DNA from: Polyangium fumosum
Lineage (GTDB): Bacteria > Myxococcota_A > Polyangia > Polyangiales > Polyangiaceae
DNA: 64,000 bases
Assembly: GCF_005144585.1 (NCBI RefSeq)
Contig: NZ_SSMQ01000015.1
Location: 124,001 to 188,000, forward strand
Direction of reading: 5' to 3'
A program made the translations under genes and the position numbers. Positions 49,849-59,766 of this stretch are shown piece by piece; positions within the stretch are counted from its first letter, which is position 1; the number at the start of each line of letters is the position of its first letter. The notes beneath the pieces were generated by a model. It ran no database searches. It was not told the DNA's origin and saw only the letters and a list, made by a program, of their open reading frames with translations.

Positions 49849-50919
49849 TCAATCCCACATCGGAGCGCTTGGCGCCCGCGGAGGCGCGCGATCGTGCGTC
49901 GCTTCGGCGCGTCGCTCTTCGAGGTGATGGTCGACCTCGATATCGATGTGCCCCGCCTCCGGGATCACAGCGCGGACGGCCACCTCGATGGCGTCGATTT
50001 CGTCGCTGATGGCGCGGAGGGCGCCGTCCGCCACCGTCCGGAGCGTCGCTTCGCGTTCCACGCCCGAGAGGGCGCCGGGCTGCGGGGGCAACGCCTGATC
50101 GAGCCGCGCTGCGAGGAACGCCGGTTCGAACGTGACCTCGGCTTTGAGCTTGTAGAGCTCGGGCGTGATCCGCCGGCTCTTCACATCACGCACCCCGCGA
50201 ACGCTGGGCCGCTCGCGCAGCACGCGGACGAACGTCTCCTCCACGCCGTCGGGGACGGCCATCCCAATGAGCAAACCGCGATTCTGCGTGACGAGGTGAA
50301 TCGCGACGAACCCGAGGAGCAGGCCGACGAGGATGGACGCGATCGCGTCCCAGACCGGGCTCCCCGTGTGGTACGACGCGACGATGCCGGCCGCGGCGAG
50401 GAGCAGACCCAGCACGGCGGCGCCGTCTTCGAGCAGGATCGCCACCGACGCGGGATCCGCTTTTTCGCGCACGTACTGGAAGAACGGCATGCTCCCGCGC
50501 TGCGCGGCGATGCTCCGAACGGCGAAGAGCAGCGCGCTCCCCTCGATCAGGAACGAGAGCCCGAGGACTACGAACGTCACCACGTTCACCGAGGTCGGGT
50601 GAGGATCCCGCAGCCCCTCGATGCCGTGGTACACGGTGACGCCGCAGCCGATGAAAAAAATGCCGGCGGCCGAGAGCAAACCGAACACGAAGCGCTCGCC
50701 GCCGTATCCATAAGGGAATTCTTCGTCGCCTTGACGCGCGCCGCGCTTCAGCCCGATGAAGAGCAAGAGCTGGTTGCCCGTGTCCGCAGCGCTGTGGATG
50801 GCCTCGGAGAGCATCGCGCCCGAGCCGGACAGGAAAAAGGCCACGAACTTGAGGAGCGTCACCAGCGTGTTCGCGGCGAGCGCGGCCATCACGGCGGGCA
50901 AGGAGGAAGGAGTCGCCAT
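49849..50919 (-). CDS. Cation diffusion facilitator family transporter
   Basis: A 356-residue CDF transporter expected to export divalent metal. Six membrane helices are visible. Helix 2 carries SEAIHSAADTGNQLLL, the HSxxDxxNQ form seen in the ZnT9-like branch, and helix 5 carries LLEDGAAVLGLLLA, where the usual metal-binding His-Asp pair is replaced by Glu-Asp. A cytoplasmic domain of about 120 residues follows, with the His-rich tail DIEVDHHLEERRAE. Start ATG 50919 has AGAGGAA upstream. It is first of two genes with the CNNM protein, a pairing that suggests shared metal homeostasis. Confidence 0.92.
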   Translation of the reverse strand: MATPSSLPAVMAALAANTLVTLLKFVAFFLSGSGAMLSEAIHSAADTGNQLLLFIGLKRGARQGDEEFPYGYGGERFVFGLLSAAGIFFIGCGVTVYHGIEGLRDPHPTSVNVVTFVVLGLSFLIEGSALLFAVRSIAAQRGSMPFFQYVREKADPASVAILLEDGAAVLGLLLAAAGIVASYHTGSPVWDAIASILVGLLLGFVAIHLVTQNRGLLIGMAVPDGVEETFVRVLRERPSVRGVRDVKSRRITPELYKLKAEVTFEPAFLAARLDQALPPQPGALSGVEREATLRTVADGALRAISDEIDAIEVAVRAVIPEAGHIDIEVDHHLEERRAEATHDRAPPRAPSAPMWD

Positions 50920-51030
50920 CGGTGTTCCTCTGCATCCCAGCGCGGGACGGCCTCCCGGTCAAGCCACGCCCGCAGGTACGAGGAAGGAAAATGCTGTACG
51001 CGGGGCGCTCTGTTTGCGTACAACGGCGGG

Positions 51031-51465
51031 ATGAGCCCTCCGCTCGAGTGGATGTGCGGGAAGCAACGCTTATGGCTGGAGGCCCCGGATTTCCTGTGCA
51101 TGGAGATGCACGGCACGTTGGATGTCGCGGAGGTGGATGCGTACAAGAGCCTCGTGTACGAGCTCGGCGACCGCTACGGCACGTTCGCCTTCCTCGTAGA
51201 CATGCGCGACCTCGAAAGCATCCCTCCCGATGCGCGGTCGAAGCTCTCTCGGGCCGCTCGTCCGTATCCGTACCGCGCCATCGCCGTTCATGGCACGAGC
51301 TTCACGCTCGGAATCGTGGCGGCGATGGTCGTCAAAGCGGGCCGCGCGCTCGCCCCTCACGCTTTTCCATTCGAGCTCGCTTTTTTCAAGACGGAGGCCC
51401 AGGCCCGCGCGCAACTCGTCCCTTTCCGCGATCCGCCACCGCTGCGCCAAGGACCGCGGCGGTGA
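51031..51465 (+). CDS. SpoIIAA-like (STAS-related) protein
   Basis: A 144-residue soluble protein starting at ATG 51031. The order of strands and helices (LCMEMHGTLDVAEVDAYKSL; YGTFAFLVDMRDLESIPPDA; YRAIAVHGTSFTLGIVAAM; FELAFFKTEAQARAQL) fits the SpoIIAA-like/STAS-related fold found as short stand-alone proteins in many bacteria, where lipid or nucleotide binding is suspected. No phospho-Ser motif of true anti-anti-sigma factors is evident. It is divergent from the CDF gene and convergent with the phospholipase gene. Confidence 0.72.
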   Translation: MSPPLEWMCGKQRLWLEAPDFLCMEMHGTLDVAEVDAYKSLVYELGDRYGTFAFLVDMRDLESIPPDARSKLSRAARPYPYRAIAVHGTSFTLGIVAAMVVKAGRALAPHAFPFELAFFKTEAQARAQLVPFRDPPPLRQGPRR

Positions 51466-51486
51466 CGAGAGCCCCCTTCGCCGCGT

Positions 51487-53547
51487 TCACCCGGGCGTCC
51501 CCATCGCTGGATCGGTGATCGACGGCTCTCCATTTTCGATGCGCCCCGCGACACGACGATGGAAAGACGCCTCCCCCTCCACGGTCACCGAGAAATCATA
51601 CCAGCGGCCGCTCGGGGATACGTCAAACCACGCGTCCGCCGTGCCCATCGCATCGACATCGAGCGTCGCGCCCTCCTTCGTGTACGCGCGTGGCGTCACG
51701 AGGAAGCGGCGCATGGCCGCCCCCGCATTCGTGCAGCGTATCCCGAGCCGTGACCCGGCCACGTCGTACATCGTCTCGATTTCGATCCCGCCCTGCGACC
51801 CCGCATCCACGAAATCACGATGGAAGCCGTTCGGCCCGAGCACGAAGAGCGAATATTGCTGCCCGGTCGCCGGCCAACGCCCTTCGAGGGATTTGCCTGC
51901 TTCCACGGCATAACGCCGCGGGATCTCCGTGAGCGCGAGCCGGTCGTACACGTGGAACACGGCCCCTGCGTTGCCGGTGTTCACGAAGGTCAGCACGGCC
52001 TCGTCCTCGTCGATCACGCACCGGACCTCGAGCTCGTAGGGCAGCGCGCGCGACGGCCGAGTCCCTGTCTCTTGCTGCGGGAGCGAGCCGTTTTCCCCCG
52101 TCGGGACCGTCACCTGCGCGAGCGTCTCCTGCTCCGCGCGGAGGGCATCGGCCTCTTCCTGCGTGAGGCTCGGCAATGCGGGCAGGTCTTCGTCGTTCGG
52201 CGTCACGAAATCGAACGCCGAGAGGAGATCGCCGCACATCGCGCGCCGGTAGGGGCTGATGTTGGGCTCTTTCACACCGAATCGAGCTTCGAGGAAGCGC
52301 AAGATCGACGTGTGATCGAAGGTCTCGGAGCAGACGAACCCGCCCCGGCTCCATGGCGAGACGACCCACATGGGAACACGCACGCCGGGCCCGTGCGGGT
52401 GACCTCCGAGCGGCTCGGTGAGCGTATCGTCATAACGCTCTCCCGTATCGTCCACGGTGCTCGCCCCCATGAGCACGCCGTCGTCACGCCGCGAGGGAGC
52501 ACAAGGCGGCGGCACGTGATCAAAAAAGCCGTCGTTTTCGTCGAACGTGACGAAAAGCACCGTCTTGCTGAAGACCTCGGGATTCTCGATGAGCGCCTCG
52601 AGGACCTGCTGCACGTACCAGGCGCCCTGCACGGGGCTCGACGGGCCCGGATGCTCGGAGTAATCCGCCGGCCCGACGATCCACGAGACGCGCGGCAAGC
52701 GCCCCGCGAGCACGTCTTCCCGAAACCCATCGAGGTTCTGATTCGAAAGCCTCGACGCGATGCCCTTCTTGAAGAGCGGCGATTCCTGGTCCTCGAAGAA
52801 CGCCTGTCGGAACGAGCGGAAGCCGATGAGCGGGTTGTCCGAGAAATTGTCGGTATAGTCCTGATAGACGAGCCACGAAATCCCCGCTTCTTCGAGCCGC
52901 TCGGCGTACGTCTTCCAGGTGTAGCCCGATTCAATGGCGCCCAGGAAATCGTGCGAGTTGTCGATGGCCGGGCCGCCGTGCTGGCCGAGGCTGTCGATGG
53001 TGCCAGTGAACGCGAAAAGGCGGTTCGGGTTCGTGCTGGTGTGGGCGCCGCAGAAGTACGCGTCGCAGACCGTGAACGCCTCGGCGAGCGCGAACTGGAA
53101 TTCGAGCTCGGCGCGCTTGTAGTACCCCATCGACTGCGGCGCTTTCCACGCGGGCCATTGGCCGTACCGGCCGTGATCCCAGGCTTCGTGTCCGTCGACG
53201 AAGCTATGAGGCGTGCCCTCCACGCGCTGGGCGTTGCCGGCCGTCGAGTCGAGGTGATAGGGCAGGATCACCTCCGCGCCGTTGCGCTGCCGAAAGACGC
53301 TCTCCTCTTCCGCCTGGGGAATGGTGAACCGGTCCCCGAAGCCACGCACGCCGCGCATCGTGCCGAAATAGTGGTCGAACGAGCGGTTCTCCTGGAGGAG
53401 GATCACCACGTGCTCGACGTCCATGATCGAGCGTGTCCTCACGTGGGCCGGGATCTCGACCGCCTTCTCGATGCAGCCCGGGAAGGCCCAACCGCTCGCG
53501 GCAAGGCTGCTCACCTGAAGAAAGGAACGCCTGCTCAGCTTCGACAC
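51487..53547 (-). CDS. Tat-exported phospholipase C (phosphocholine-type)
   Basis: A 686-residue enzyme of the Pseudomonas PlcN/PlcH family, which hydrolyses phosphatidylcholine or sphingomyelin. The GTG start follows TTGGAGG. The N terminus SRRSFLQVSS is a twin-arginine signal. The phosphoesterase core has the nucleophile region ILLQENRSFDHYFG, VDGHEAWDHG, TFDENDGFFDHVPPP and HPHGPGVRVPMWVVSPWS, with the expected Asp, Glu and His metal ligands. Two C-terminal beta domains of the DUF756 type follow (about 500-600 and 600-686). Length matches the family. Likely a secreted enzyme for lysing or feeding on eukaryotic or bacterial prey. Confidence 0.94.
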   Translation of the reverse strand: MSKLSRRSFLQVSSLAASGWAFPGCIEKAVEIPAHVRTRSIMDVEHVVILLQENRSFDHYFGTMRGVRGFGDRFTIPQAEEESVFRQRNGAEVILPYHLDSTAGNAQRVEGTPHSFVDGHEAWDHGRYGQWPAWKAPQSMGYYKRAELEFQFALAEAFTVCDAYFCGAHTSTNPNRLFAFTGTIDSLGQHGGPAIDNSHDFLGAIESGYTWKTYAERLEEAGISWLVYQDYTDNFSDNPLIGFRSFRQAFFEDQESPLFKKGIASRLSNQNLDGFREDVLAGRLPRVSWIVGPADYSEHPGPSSPVQGAWYVQQVLEALIENPEVFSKTVLFVTFDENDGFFDHVPPPCAPSRRDDGVLMGASTVDDTGERYDDTLTEPLGGHPHGPGVRVPMWVVSPWSRGGFVCSETFDHTSILRFLEARFGVKEPNISPYRRAMCGDLLSAFDFVTPNDEDLPALPSLTQEEADALRAEQETLAQVTVPTGENGSLPQQETGTRPSRALPYELEVRCVIDEDEAVLTFVNTGNAGAVFHVYDRLALTEIPRRYAVEAGKSLEGRWPATGQQYSLFVLGPNGFHRDFVDAGSQGGIEIETMYDVAGSRLGIRCTNAGAAMRRFLVTPRAYTKEGATLDVDAMGTADAWFDVSPSGRWYDFSVTVEGEASFHRRVAGRIENGEPSITDPAMGTPG

Positions 53548-53696
53548 GGAAGACCTCCAACCAAGACGTCCCGGGAGACTATCCCGGCTGGAGGACTTCT
53601 CAAGGTCGAAGCAGCCCCGCGCCGCGCGTTCGCGAACCTGTCACATTCCGTCCAACCACGCGTCGTGGGGCGGATGCCGGGGCCGTCGTGTCGAGG

Positions 53697-54167
53697 TCAG
53701 GGGCAGCTCCCCGCCGACGCGACGCTCGTACCGGCGGCATTCGCGGTACACGCATTGGAATGCGTCTGGCCGTCGCATCCGCACACCGGATCGTAGTTAT
53801 GGTCGCACGCTTCGGGCCTGGGCTTGCAGGTCCCGAGCTGATCGATGATCGCCCCGCACATCGTGTCGATCGGGAAGTCGCAGAAAAACCCTTCTTCACA
53901 CGGCATGCCGGCTTCTTCGCTGCACAACGTGTCGCCGACGACCACGCAGTCGCCGTCGTCGACCACACAGAAATCGTCGCACGTGCCGTCGTCGTACCAG
54001 CCTTCGAGGGCGCAGACGTCGGTGCCTTCCTTCGTGACGCCGTTCATCGCGCGGGCCTCGTCCTTGGTGTAGCCCGTTTGCTCGCCGCCCGAATCGACGT
54101 GGACTCCGCAGGCAGGCAAAACGAGGACCGCGAGCGTGAGGACGGCGAGCGTATTCGATCGAAACAT
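53697..54167 (-). CDS. Lipoprotein with Kazal-type inhibitor domain
   Basis: A 156-residue lipoprotein. AAGGAGA precedes ATG 54167; the lipobox is LPAC (Cys near 20). The middle has WYDDGTCDDFCVVDDGDC, a Cys/Asp-rich motif like short calcium-binding repeats. Residues about 110-156 form a Kazal domain with CDHNYDPVCGCDGQTHSNAC and the closing Cys, the serine-protease-inhibitor fold. The protein probably protects the cell envelope from proteases, its own or those of prey. It may be co-transcribed with the lipoprotein gene ending 35 bases upstream. Confidence 0.85.
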   Translation of the reverse strand: MFRSNTLAVLTLAVLVLPACGVHVDSGGEQTGYTKDEARAMNGVTKEGTDVCALEGWYDDGTCDDFCVVDDGDCVVVGDTLCSEEAGMPCEEGFFCDFPIDTMCGAIIDQLGTCKPRPEACDHNYDPVCGCDGQTHSNACTANAAGTSVASAGSCP

Positions 54168-54202
54168 GGGGGTTCTCCTTCTGTAGGGAATCACTTGGGT
54201 GT

Positions 54203-54907
54203 TCAGGGGATGACGAAAAGCGTGAGGGGACGGCGATCGCGAACGGCGCCGGTCGTCTCGACGAAGAGCACGTCGACGCGCTCTCCCGCCGGGGCGCCAA
54301 CGTCGACCGTGATCGTCTCGGCGCCCCCCGGCGCGAGGACGAACGGCGCCGTCGGCGTGAAGCCGAATGCGGCGGTCCCGCGGCGGAGGCGCGGCGCGAG
54401 GAACGAGAGTTCGTCCGGGCATTCATTGCGGACGACGAGGGTTTCCGTATCGCCCGCTCCGGTGAACGCGAGGGAAAGCGCCGGCTCGATCACGAGGCAA
54501 TCGGAGAGGGGCCGCGGACCCGGCTGGAACGTGGCGCCGCCGGGGCTCAGGACGAGGTCGACGGGGTTCGAGCGACCGCCGCCGGGCCCCACGATCTCGA
54601 CGCGGAATTCATGCATTTCTGCGCCGGGAACCGTGATGTCAAAACTCCCATCCGCGGCGACCTTCCCCACGAACGGCGGATCCGCCGTGTCCAGGTTCGT
54701 GACGACGACGTTGGCTTCGGGCGGCGCGGCCGCGCCGGGCTCGCCCTTGAAACGCACGGTCTCCGACATGTCCATGGGCCCGCCGGGCGAGATGAGATCC
54801 GCGAGGAGCGTGGGTTCTTCGGGAGGCGTCGGCTGGGGGCTCACGATGCACGCCCCAAGCGCGAACGACGCAGCGAGCAGACGAAGAAGCACGCGACCGG
54901 AAATCAT
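54203..54907 (-). CDS. Lipoprotein with Ig-like beta domains
   Basis: A 234-residue lipoprotein starting at ATG 54907, with the lipobox ALGAC (Cys near 20). The mature protein is beta-rich with two likely Ig-like domains: residues 35-120 (ETVRFKGEPG; SFDITVPGAEMHEFRVEIVG) and 125-234 (GDTETLVVRNECPDELSF; PGGAETITVDVGAPAG), the second like the choice-of-anchor domains of secreted proteins. Function unknown. It is divergent from the large sigma-54 activator, with the operator-like array between them. Confidence 0.75.
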   Translation of the reverse strand: MISGRVLLRLLAASFALGACIVSPQPTPPEEPTLLADLISPGGPMDMSETVRFKGEPGAAAPPEANVVVTNLDTADPPFVGKVAADGSFDITVPGAEMHEFRVEIVGPGGGRSNPVDLVLSPGGATFQPGPRPLSDCLVIEPALSLAFTGAGDTETLVVRNECPDELSFLAPRLRRGTAAFGFTPTAPFVLAPGGAETITVDVGAPAGERVDVLFVETTGAVRDRRPLTLFVIP

Positions 54908-54997
54908 GCGCGGGCCCCTTAGCAGGCGGCGTACCAAGGCCACGCCACGCGGAAACCATGCGCATTTGCGGGGGAGAACGCGCGGTTCCCCTCTCGA

Positions 54998-55039
54998 AAA
55001 GTGTCTCGTTGTGACACTGAGACATCTGTGAGACACTTT
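54998..55039. promoter_or_regulatory. Operator-like array of four GTGTCTC-type half-sites
   Basis: A perfect ten-base inverted repeat AAAGTGTCTC / GAGACACTTT (54998-55007, 55030-55039) encloses two further half-sites, GTGACAC (55011-55017) and GAGACAT (55019-55025). Half-sites start at 55001, 55011, 55019 and 55030, roughly one helical turn apart. It covers the region where translation of the large activator would begin and suits autoregulation. Confidence 0.6.
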
Positions 55040-58000
55040 GCGGGCTTGGTCGTCCCGGGAGAGATCCTCGCCCACCGCTATCGGATCGTCGCGACGCTCG
55101 GCGAGGGCGGCCTCGCGCGGACGTTCCTCGCGAAAGACCTCGTCCTCGAAACCCACGTCGCGCTGAAGGTGCTGCGGCGCGCGGAGGACGAATGGGCGCT
55201 CCGCGCAGAGCTCGGCTATCTGGCCGGCCTCGTCCACCCGCACCTCGTCCGCGTGCTCGATTTCGGGTCGTTGCCGCGGGACGGCGAGAACTCCGCGCTG
55301 CATTACCTCGCGACCGAGGTCATCGAAGGGCGCGAGCTCGATCGGGCCGCGCCTGCATTCGAAGCGCTCCGCGCGCCGCTCGTCGATGCCCTCTCCGCGC
55401 TCGCGTTCCTGCATCACCTCGGGCTCAGGCACGGCGATTTCAAGCCTGCAAACGTGCTCGTCGACGCGCGTGGTCGCGGCGTGCTGCTCGATCTGTCGTG
55501 CGCCGGCCGGCTCGGGAGGGCGGCGGCGCCGAGCGGGACGCCGCGCTTCATCGCGCCCGAGGTTCTACGTGGAGAACGCGCCGATGTGCGCAGCGATCTC
55601 TATGCCGTCGGCGTCACGTTGCGCGAGCTCGCGCGCGGGCACGAGCTGCCGCCTTTGGTGGAGCGCCTCGCGTGCCGGCTCGTCGACCCGGATCCCGCTG
55701 CGCGTCCCGCCTCCGCGGAGGAGGTCATCGAAGCGCTCGGCGGGCACGCATCCTGGGTGCGCGTGCCGCCGCGGGATGCGCCGCGGCTCGTGGGTCGCGA
55801 GGCCGAGCTCGGTCGTCTCGTCGGGCTCCTCGATCGCCTCGAAGCAGGGCTCGCCGGGCTACGCGTGGCGGTCGTTCGTGGTCCCGAAGGCGCAGGGAGG
55901 AGCCGGCTGCTGCGCGAGCTCAAGTGGATCGCACAGACGCGGGTGGCGACGGTCGAAGCCATCGCCACGACGCGGCGTCCGTTCGGATCCCTCGTGGAGC
56001 GCGCCGCCTCCGCGCCGCTCGCCGAAGGAGGCCTGCGCGCCGCGCTCGAAGCACGGGATCGGCTGGTTCGTCGGGGCACACCGGTGGCGCTGCTCGTGGA
56101 CGACGTCCACCTCCTGCCCGACGACGACCGCGAAGCGCTCTCGGCCCTCGCGCGGTCGCTCGATCCAGCCGATCCGGTGCTCGTCGTCGTCACTGAAATC
56201 GATCACGCGAAGGGCGTGCTTCTGGGCGACGCGCCCGCCGGCTGCGAGGAAATCGCGCTCGGGCCGCTCCCGGCGCACGCGGTGAAGCAATGGATGCTGG
56301 ACGTGGGTCTCTCCGGCGTCGAGGCGGAGCTCTGCACGGCCACGGGCGGGCACCCCGCGGCGATCGCCGACGTCGTCGCGGAGATCCAGGCCGGCACCGC
56401 CGCGGAGGGCGAACTCGATCGTGCGGTGAGGAAAGGCAGGTCCGCTCGCAACGAGGCGATCCGCGAGACCCACGCGTCGATCGCCGCGTCGTTCGACGCA
56501 CGCGTGGCCGATGCCACGGCGTCGGCCGAAGAACGCATCGAGGCGGCAGGGCAGGCCGTGCGGCACTGGGCGCTCGCGGGACGAACGGCCGCGTCCGCGC
56601 GTCGGCTCGCGGAGCACAGGGCAGACGCAGTGAGGCATCCACGCGTGTTCCGGGGTGCGGCCGAGGCCGTGCTCGACGCCGAACACGCCGACGACGAGGC
56701 GTGGCACCTCGCCGTGCGTGTCATCGAACTCGCCGGCAATCCGGCCCGCGCGCGCGAGGCGATCGAACGAAGGCTGCCACGCCTCCGAAAAGGAGCGCGG
56801 CGCGGCGGCGCGCTCCTCACGCTCGCGAGTTGCCTCGCGCAGCAGGGAGAGGCGCAGCGGGCGCTCACGGTCCTCGCAGAGGCCGCGCGCGCGCCGCTCG
56901 ACGCGGTGGACCAGGCGCGGCGCGCGGATCTCGAAGCGCGCGCGCTCACGCGGCTCGGGCGCCACGCGGAGGCGCGCGGGGTCGCCGAGGCTGCGCTCGC
57001 CGCCGCGCCCGCGCTGCCGGATGACGACGTGCGCGCCGATCTCCTGGAGGATCTCGTCGTCGCCGCGACCCACCTCGGTGATCTCCGCACGGCGCGCCAT
57101 TTCTTGGAGCTTCTCTCGGCCGCCGCGACCGAGCGCTCGCCGCGGCGTTTGCTCCGCGCGCGGAGCTATCGCGCCATTCACGACTACCGCGCGGGCGACG
57201 TCCGCGCGGCGCTCGCCGGCCACCACGAGGCGCTCTGGATCGCGGAGGAGCACGGCCTGAGCGACGCCATCGCGCGGACGTGCTCGAACCTCGGCACGGC
57301 GTGTCACCAGCTTGGCAGGTTCGCGGAGGCCCTCGAAGCCTACGAGCGCGGCGCGCGGGTCAGCCGCGCGCTCGGCCAGCAAGACGTCGGCCTCCTGTTC
57401 GCCTCGAACCTCGCGAAGTTGTGGGCCGACGTCGGCGCGTTCGAGCGCGGCCTCCGCACAGCGACACGCACCGAGGCAGACGCCACGGCCGCCGGGCTCG
57501 TGGCCATCGCCGCAGCGGCCGCCTCGGCAGTCGGAGAGAATGCGCTGGGCCTCGGGGATCTCGCGCTCGCCCGCGACGCCGCCGAACGGGCCCGCGTGGC
57601 CTTCGGCCGGCTCGGCATGACGCGCGAGGCGGCCGAAGTCGCGCTCGAACGCGCCGAGATCGAGCTCGCGGCCGGCGACCTCCCGGCCGGCGCACGCGCC
57701 CTCGATGCAGTGGCCGCCGAGGCGCGCGAGGCGCCCGATGTCGCAGCACGCGAAGCCCTCGGGCGGGCGGAGCTCGACCGCCTGCGTGGTCGACCGGCCG
57801 GCGAGCACCATCGGCTCGAAGAAGCGCTCGACTTCGCCGAGCGCGCGGGGCAGCCCGATCTCGTCGCCGTCTGCACGAGCCGGCTCGCCGCCGCGCTCGA
57901 CCATGCCGGCGAACGCGCGCGCGCCTCGACGCTCCGCGCCCGCGCGGACGCGCTCTGGGAGGAAGTCGTCGCGGGCCTCGCCCCCGAGCTTCGGAGCGCA

Positions 58001-59629
58001 TTTTTCGCCCATCCACGACGGCGAACGCGGGCGCCTGTCCCGCGCCACGCCGCCGAGGCGCCCGAGGGACGCGCGGACAAACTCACGCGCTTGCTCGACC
58101 TTTACCGAAAGCTCAATGGCACCGACGAGGCGAGCGGCATCCTCGTGATGGCGCTCGACGCCGCGATCGAGCTGACGGGCGCCGAACGAGGGTTCCTCGT
58201 GCTCGAAGACCCGCGCTCGGGAGCGCTGCACGTGCCTGCCGCGCGCAACGTCGATCGCGAACAGATCGGCAAGAGCCACCTCAAATACAGCCGCTCGATC
58301 GCCGAGAAAGCCATGCGAACGGCCCAGCCCGTCTGCACCGCCGACGCGCGCGAGGACGAACGTTTCCGGGACAATGCCTCCGTGCACGCCATGCGCCTCC
58401 GCTCCGTCATGGCCGTCCCGATCCGATCCCCCGACGGCGTGATCGGCGCGCTGTACCTCGACAATCGTTTCACCGAGGCGAGGTTTCGCGAGGCCGACAT
58501 CGACCTGCTCCTCGGCTTCGCCGATCATGTCGCGCTCGTCCTCCGGCGCGCGCGCCTCATCGACGATCTCCGGCGCCGCACCGAAGAGCTCGAAGCCGAG
58601 CGCAGCAAGGTCGAGGAGCTGGCGCGGCTCCAGGCCGCCGAGATCGTACGCCTCGGCGACGAGGTGCGCGCGAAGCAGGAGGCGCTCGACCATCGCCACG
58701 ACGATCGGGGAATGGTCGGCCGCAGCCCTGCCCTCCGCCGCGTGCTCGCGACGCTCGACCGCGTCGTCGCGTCGCCGCTGCCGGTGCTCGTCCTCGGCGA
58801 GAGCGGCACCGGCAAGGAGCTCGTCGCTCGCGCCGTGCACGACGCGAGCCCGCGCCGAACGGGCCCTTTCGTGGGGATCAACTGCGCGGCCTTGCCGGCG
58901 AGCCTGCTCGAAGCGGAGCTCTTTGGCCACAAACGAGGCGCCTTCACCGGCGCGGATCGTGACCGCGCGGGCCTCATGGTGGCGGCGTCGGGCGGGACGC
59001 TTTTCCTCGACGAACTCGGCGAAATGCCCCTCGAAGTGCAGGCCAAATTGCTCCGCGTCCTGCAGGAGCGCGTGGTGCGCCCCCTCGGCAGCGACACCAC
59101 GGTCCCCGTCGATTTTCGGCTCGTCTGCGCGACGAACCGCACCCTCCGGGCCGAGGTGCGTTTCGGCCGCTTTCGCGAGGACCTTTATTACCGCGTCGGC
59201 GTCGTGGAGGTCACGCTCCCGCCCCTTCGCGACCGGCTCGAAGATCTGCCGGAGCTCGCGGCCCACCTCGTCGCGCGCGCGTCCCGCGAGCTCGGCAGGC
59301 CCGCGCCGCGCATCACGCCCTCGGCAATGCGCGTGCTGCTCGCCCATTCCTGGCCCGGCAACGTGCGCGAGCTCGAAAACGTGCTCATGAAGGCGATCGT
59401 GCTCGCCGAGGGCGACGTGATCCGGCCCGGGGATCTCGGCCTCGGGGACGCGCGGCCCTTTTCCGCGCAGCGGATCGAGCGGCCGCGCGGGGATGCCGAG
59501 CGCGAGGCTATTCTCCGCGCGCTCGCCGACAGCGGCTGGAATGCCGCGCTGGCGGCACGATCCCTCGCCATTCCACGAGCGACCTTCTATCGTCGCCTCG
59601 AACGTTATGGCATCACGCGACCCCGGTGA
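55028..59629 (+). CDS. Sigma-54 activator with degenerate kinase, STAND/TPR and GAF domains
   Basis: A 1533-residue enhancer-binding protein. Residues 10-240 are kinase-like ([16 protein letters not shown]), but HRD reads HGD (Asp 137) and DFG reads DLS (Asp 155), so catalysis is doubtful. A STAND-type NTPase region follows with P-loop GPEGAGRS (Lys replaced by Arg), then TPR-like helices to about 1000, a GAF domain (about 1025-1175) and an intact AAA+ module: GESGTGKE near 1257, GAFTGA near 1304, and a FIS-type helix-turn-helix at the end. GTG 55028 is chosen; GTG 55001 is possible but lies in the operator-like array. Only the sigma-54 ATPase looks active, so the front part is probably a sensor. 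Confidence 0.9.
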   Translation: MRHFAGLVVPGEILAHRYRIVATLGEGGLARTFLAKDLVLETHVALKVLRRAEDEWALRAELGYLAGLVHPHLVRVLDFGSLPRDGENSALHYLATEVIEGRELDRAAPAFEALRAPLVDALSALAFLHHLGLRHGDFKPANVLVDARGRGVLLDLSCAGRLGRAAAPSGTPRFIAPEVLRGERADVRSDLYAVGVTLRELARGHELPPLVERLACRLVDPDPAARPASAEEVIEALGGHASWVRVPPRDAPRLVGREAELGRLVGLLDRLEAGLAGLRVAVVRGPEGAGRSRLLRELKWIAQTRVATVEAIATTRRPFGSLVERAASAPLAEGGLRAALEARDRLVRRGTPVALLVDDVHLLPDDDREALSALARSLDPADPVLVVVTEIDHAKGVLLGDAPAGCEEIALGPLPAHAVKQWMLDVGLSGVEAELCTATGGHPAAIADVVAEIQAGTAAEGELDRAVRKGRSARNEAIRETHASIAASFDARVADATASAEERIEAAGQAVRHWALAGRTAASARRLAEHRADAVRHPRVFRGAAEAVLDAEHADDEAWHLAVRVIELAGNPARAREAIERRLPRLRKGARRGGALLTLASCLAQQGEAQRALTVLAEAARAPLDAVDQARRADLEARALTRLGRHAEARGVAEAALAAAPALPDDDVRADLLEDLVVAATHLGDLRTARHFLELLSAAATERSPRRLLRARSYRAIHDYRAGDVRAALAGHHEALWIAEEHGLSDAIARTCSNLGTACHQLGRFAEALEAYERGARVSRALGQQDVGLLFASNLAKLWADVGAFERGLRTATRTEADATAAGLVAIAAAAASAVGENALGLGDLALARDAAERARVAFGRLGMTREAAEVALERAEIELAAGDLPAGARALDAVAAEAREAPDVAAREALGRAELDRLRGRPAGEHHRLEEALDFAERAGQPDLVAVCTSRLAAALDHAGERARASTLRARADALWEEVVAGLAPELRSAFFAHPRRRTRAPVPRHAAEAPEGRADKLTRLLDLYRKLNGTDEASGILVMALDAAIELTGAERGFLVLEDPRSGALHVPAARNVDREQIGKSHLKYSRSIAEKAMRTAQPVCTADAREDERFRDNASVHAMRLRSVMAVPIRSPDGVIGALYLDNRFTEARFREADIDLLLGFADHVALVLRRARLIDDLRRRTEELEAERSKVEELARLQAAEIVRLGDEVRAKQEALDHRHDDRGMVGRSPALRRVLATLDRVVASPLPVLVLGESGTGKELVARAVHDASPRRTGPFVGINCAALPASLLEAELFGHKRGAFTGADRDRAGLMVAASGGTLFLDELGEMPLEVQAKLLRVLQERVVRPLGSDTTVPVDFRLVCATNRTLRAEVRFGRFREDLYYRVGVVEVTLPPLRDRLEDLPELAAHLVARASRELGRPAPRITPSAMRVLLAHSWPGNVRELENVLMKAIVLAEGDVIRPGDLGLGDARPFSAQRIERPRGDAEREAILRALADSGWNAALAARSLAIPRATFYRRLERYGITRPR

Positions 59630-59766
59630 TCCCGGTCGCGCAAAGCAACGCCGCAGCGCGTAATTCTGGTTGACACGCTGGCTTACCTGCATCCAGATGC
59701 GGGCGAGATCGGCGCCTGCCTCGGTCCGAAGGCCTGGGGCGGCAATCATCCTGCGAGGAAACTGGC

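Noticed and set aside
59669..59699. TTGACA before the repeat lipoprotein as a promoter
   Set aside because: The -35 is perfect, but no acceptable -10 lies 16-18 bases downstream, so I did not list it.
55859..59749. A 1296-codon open frame on the minus strand
   Set aside because: It is antisense to the sigma-54 activator, whose motifs are unmistakable; long antisense frames are expected in GC-rich DNA with biased third codon positions. No domain or ribosome-binding site is seen.
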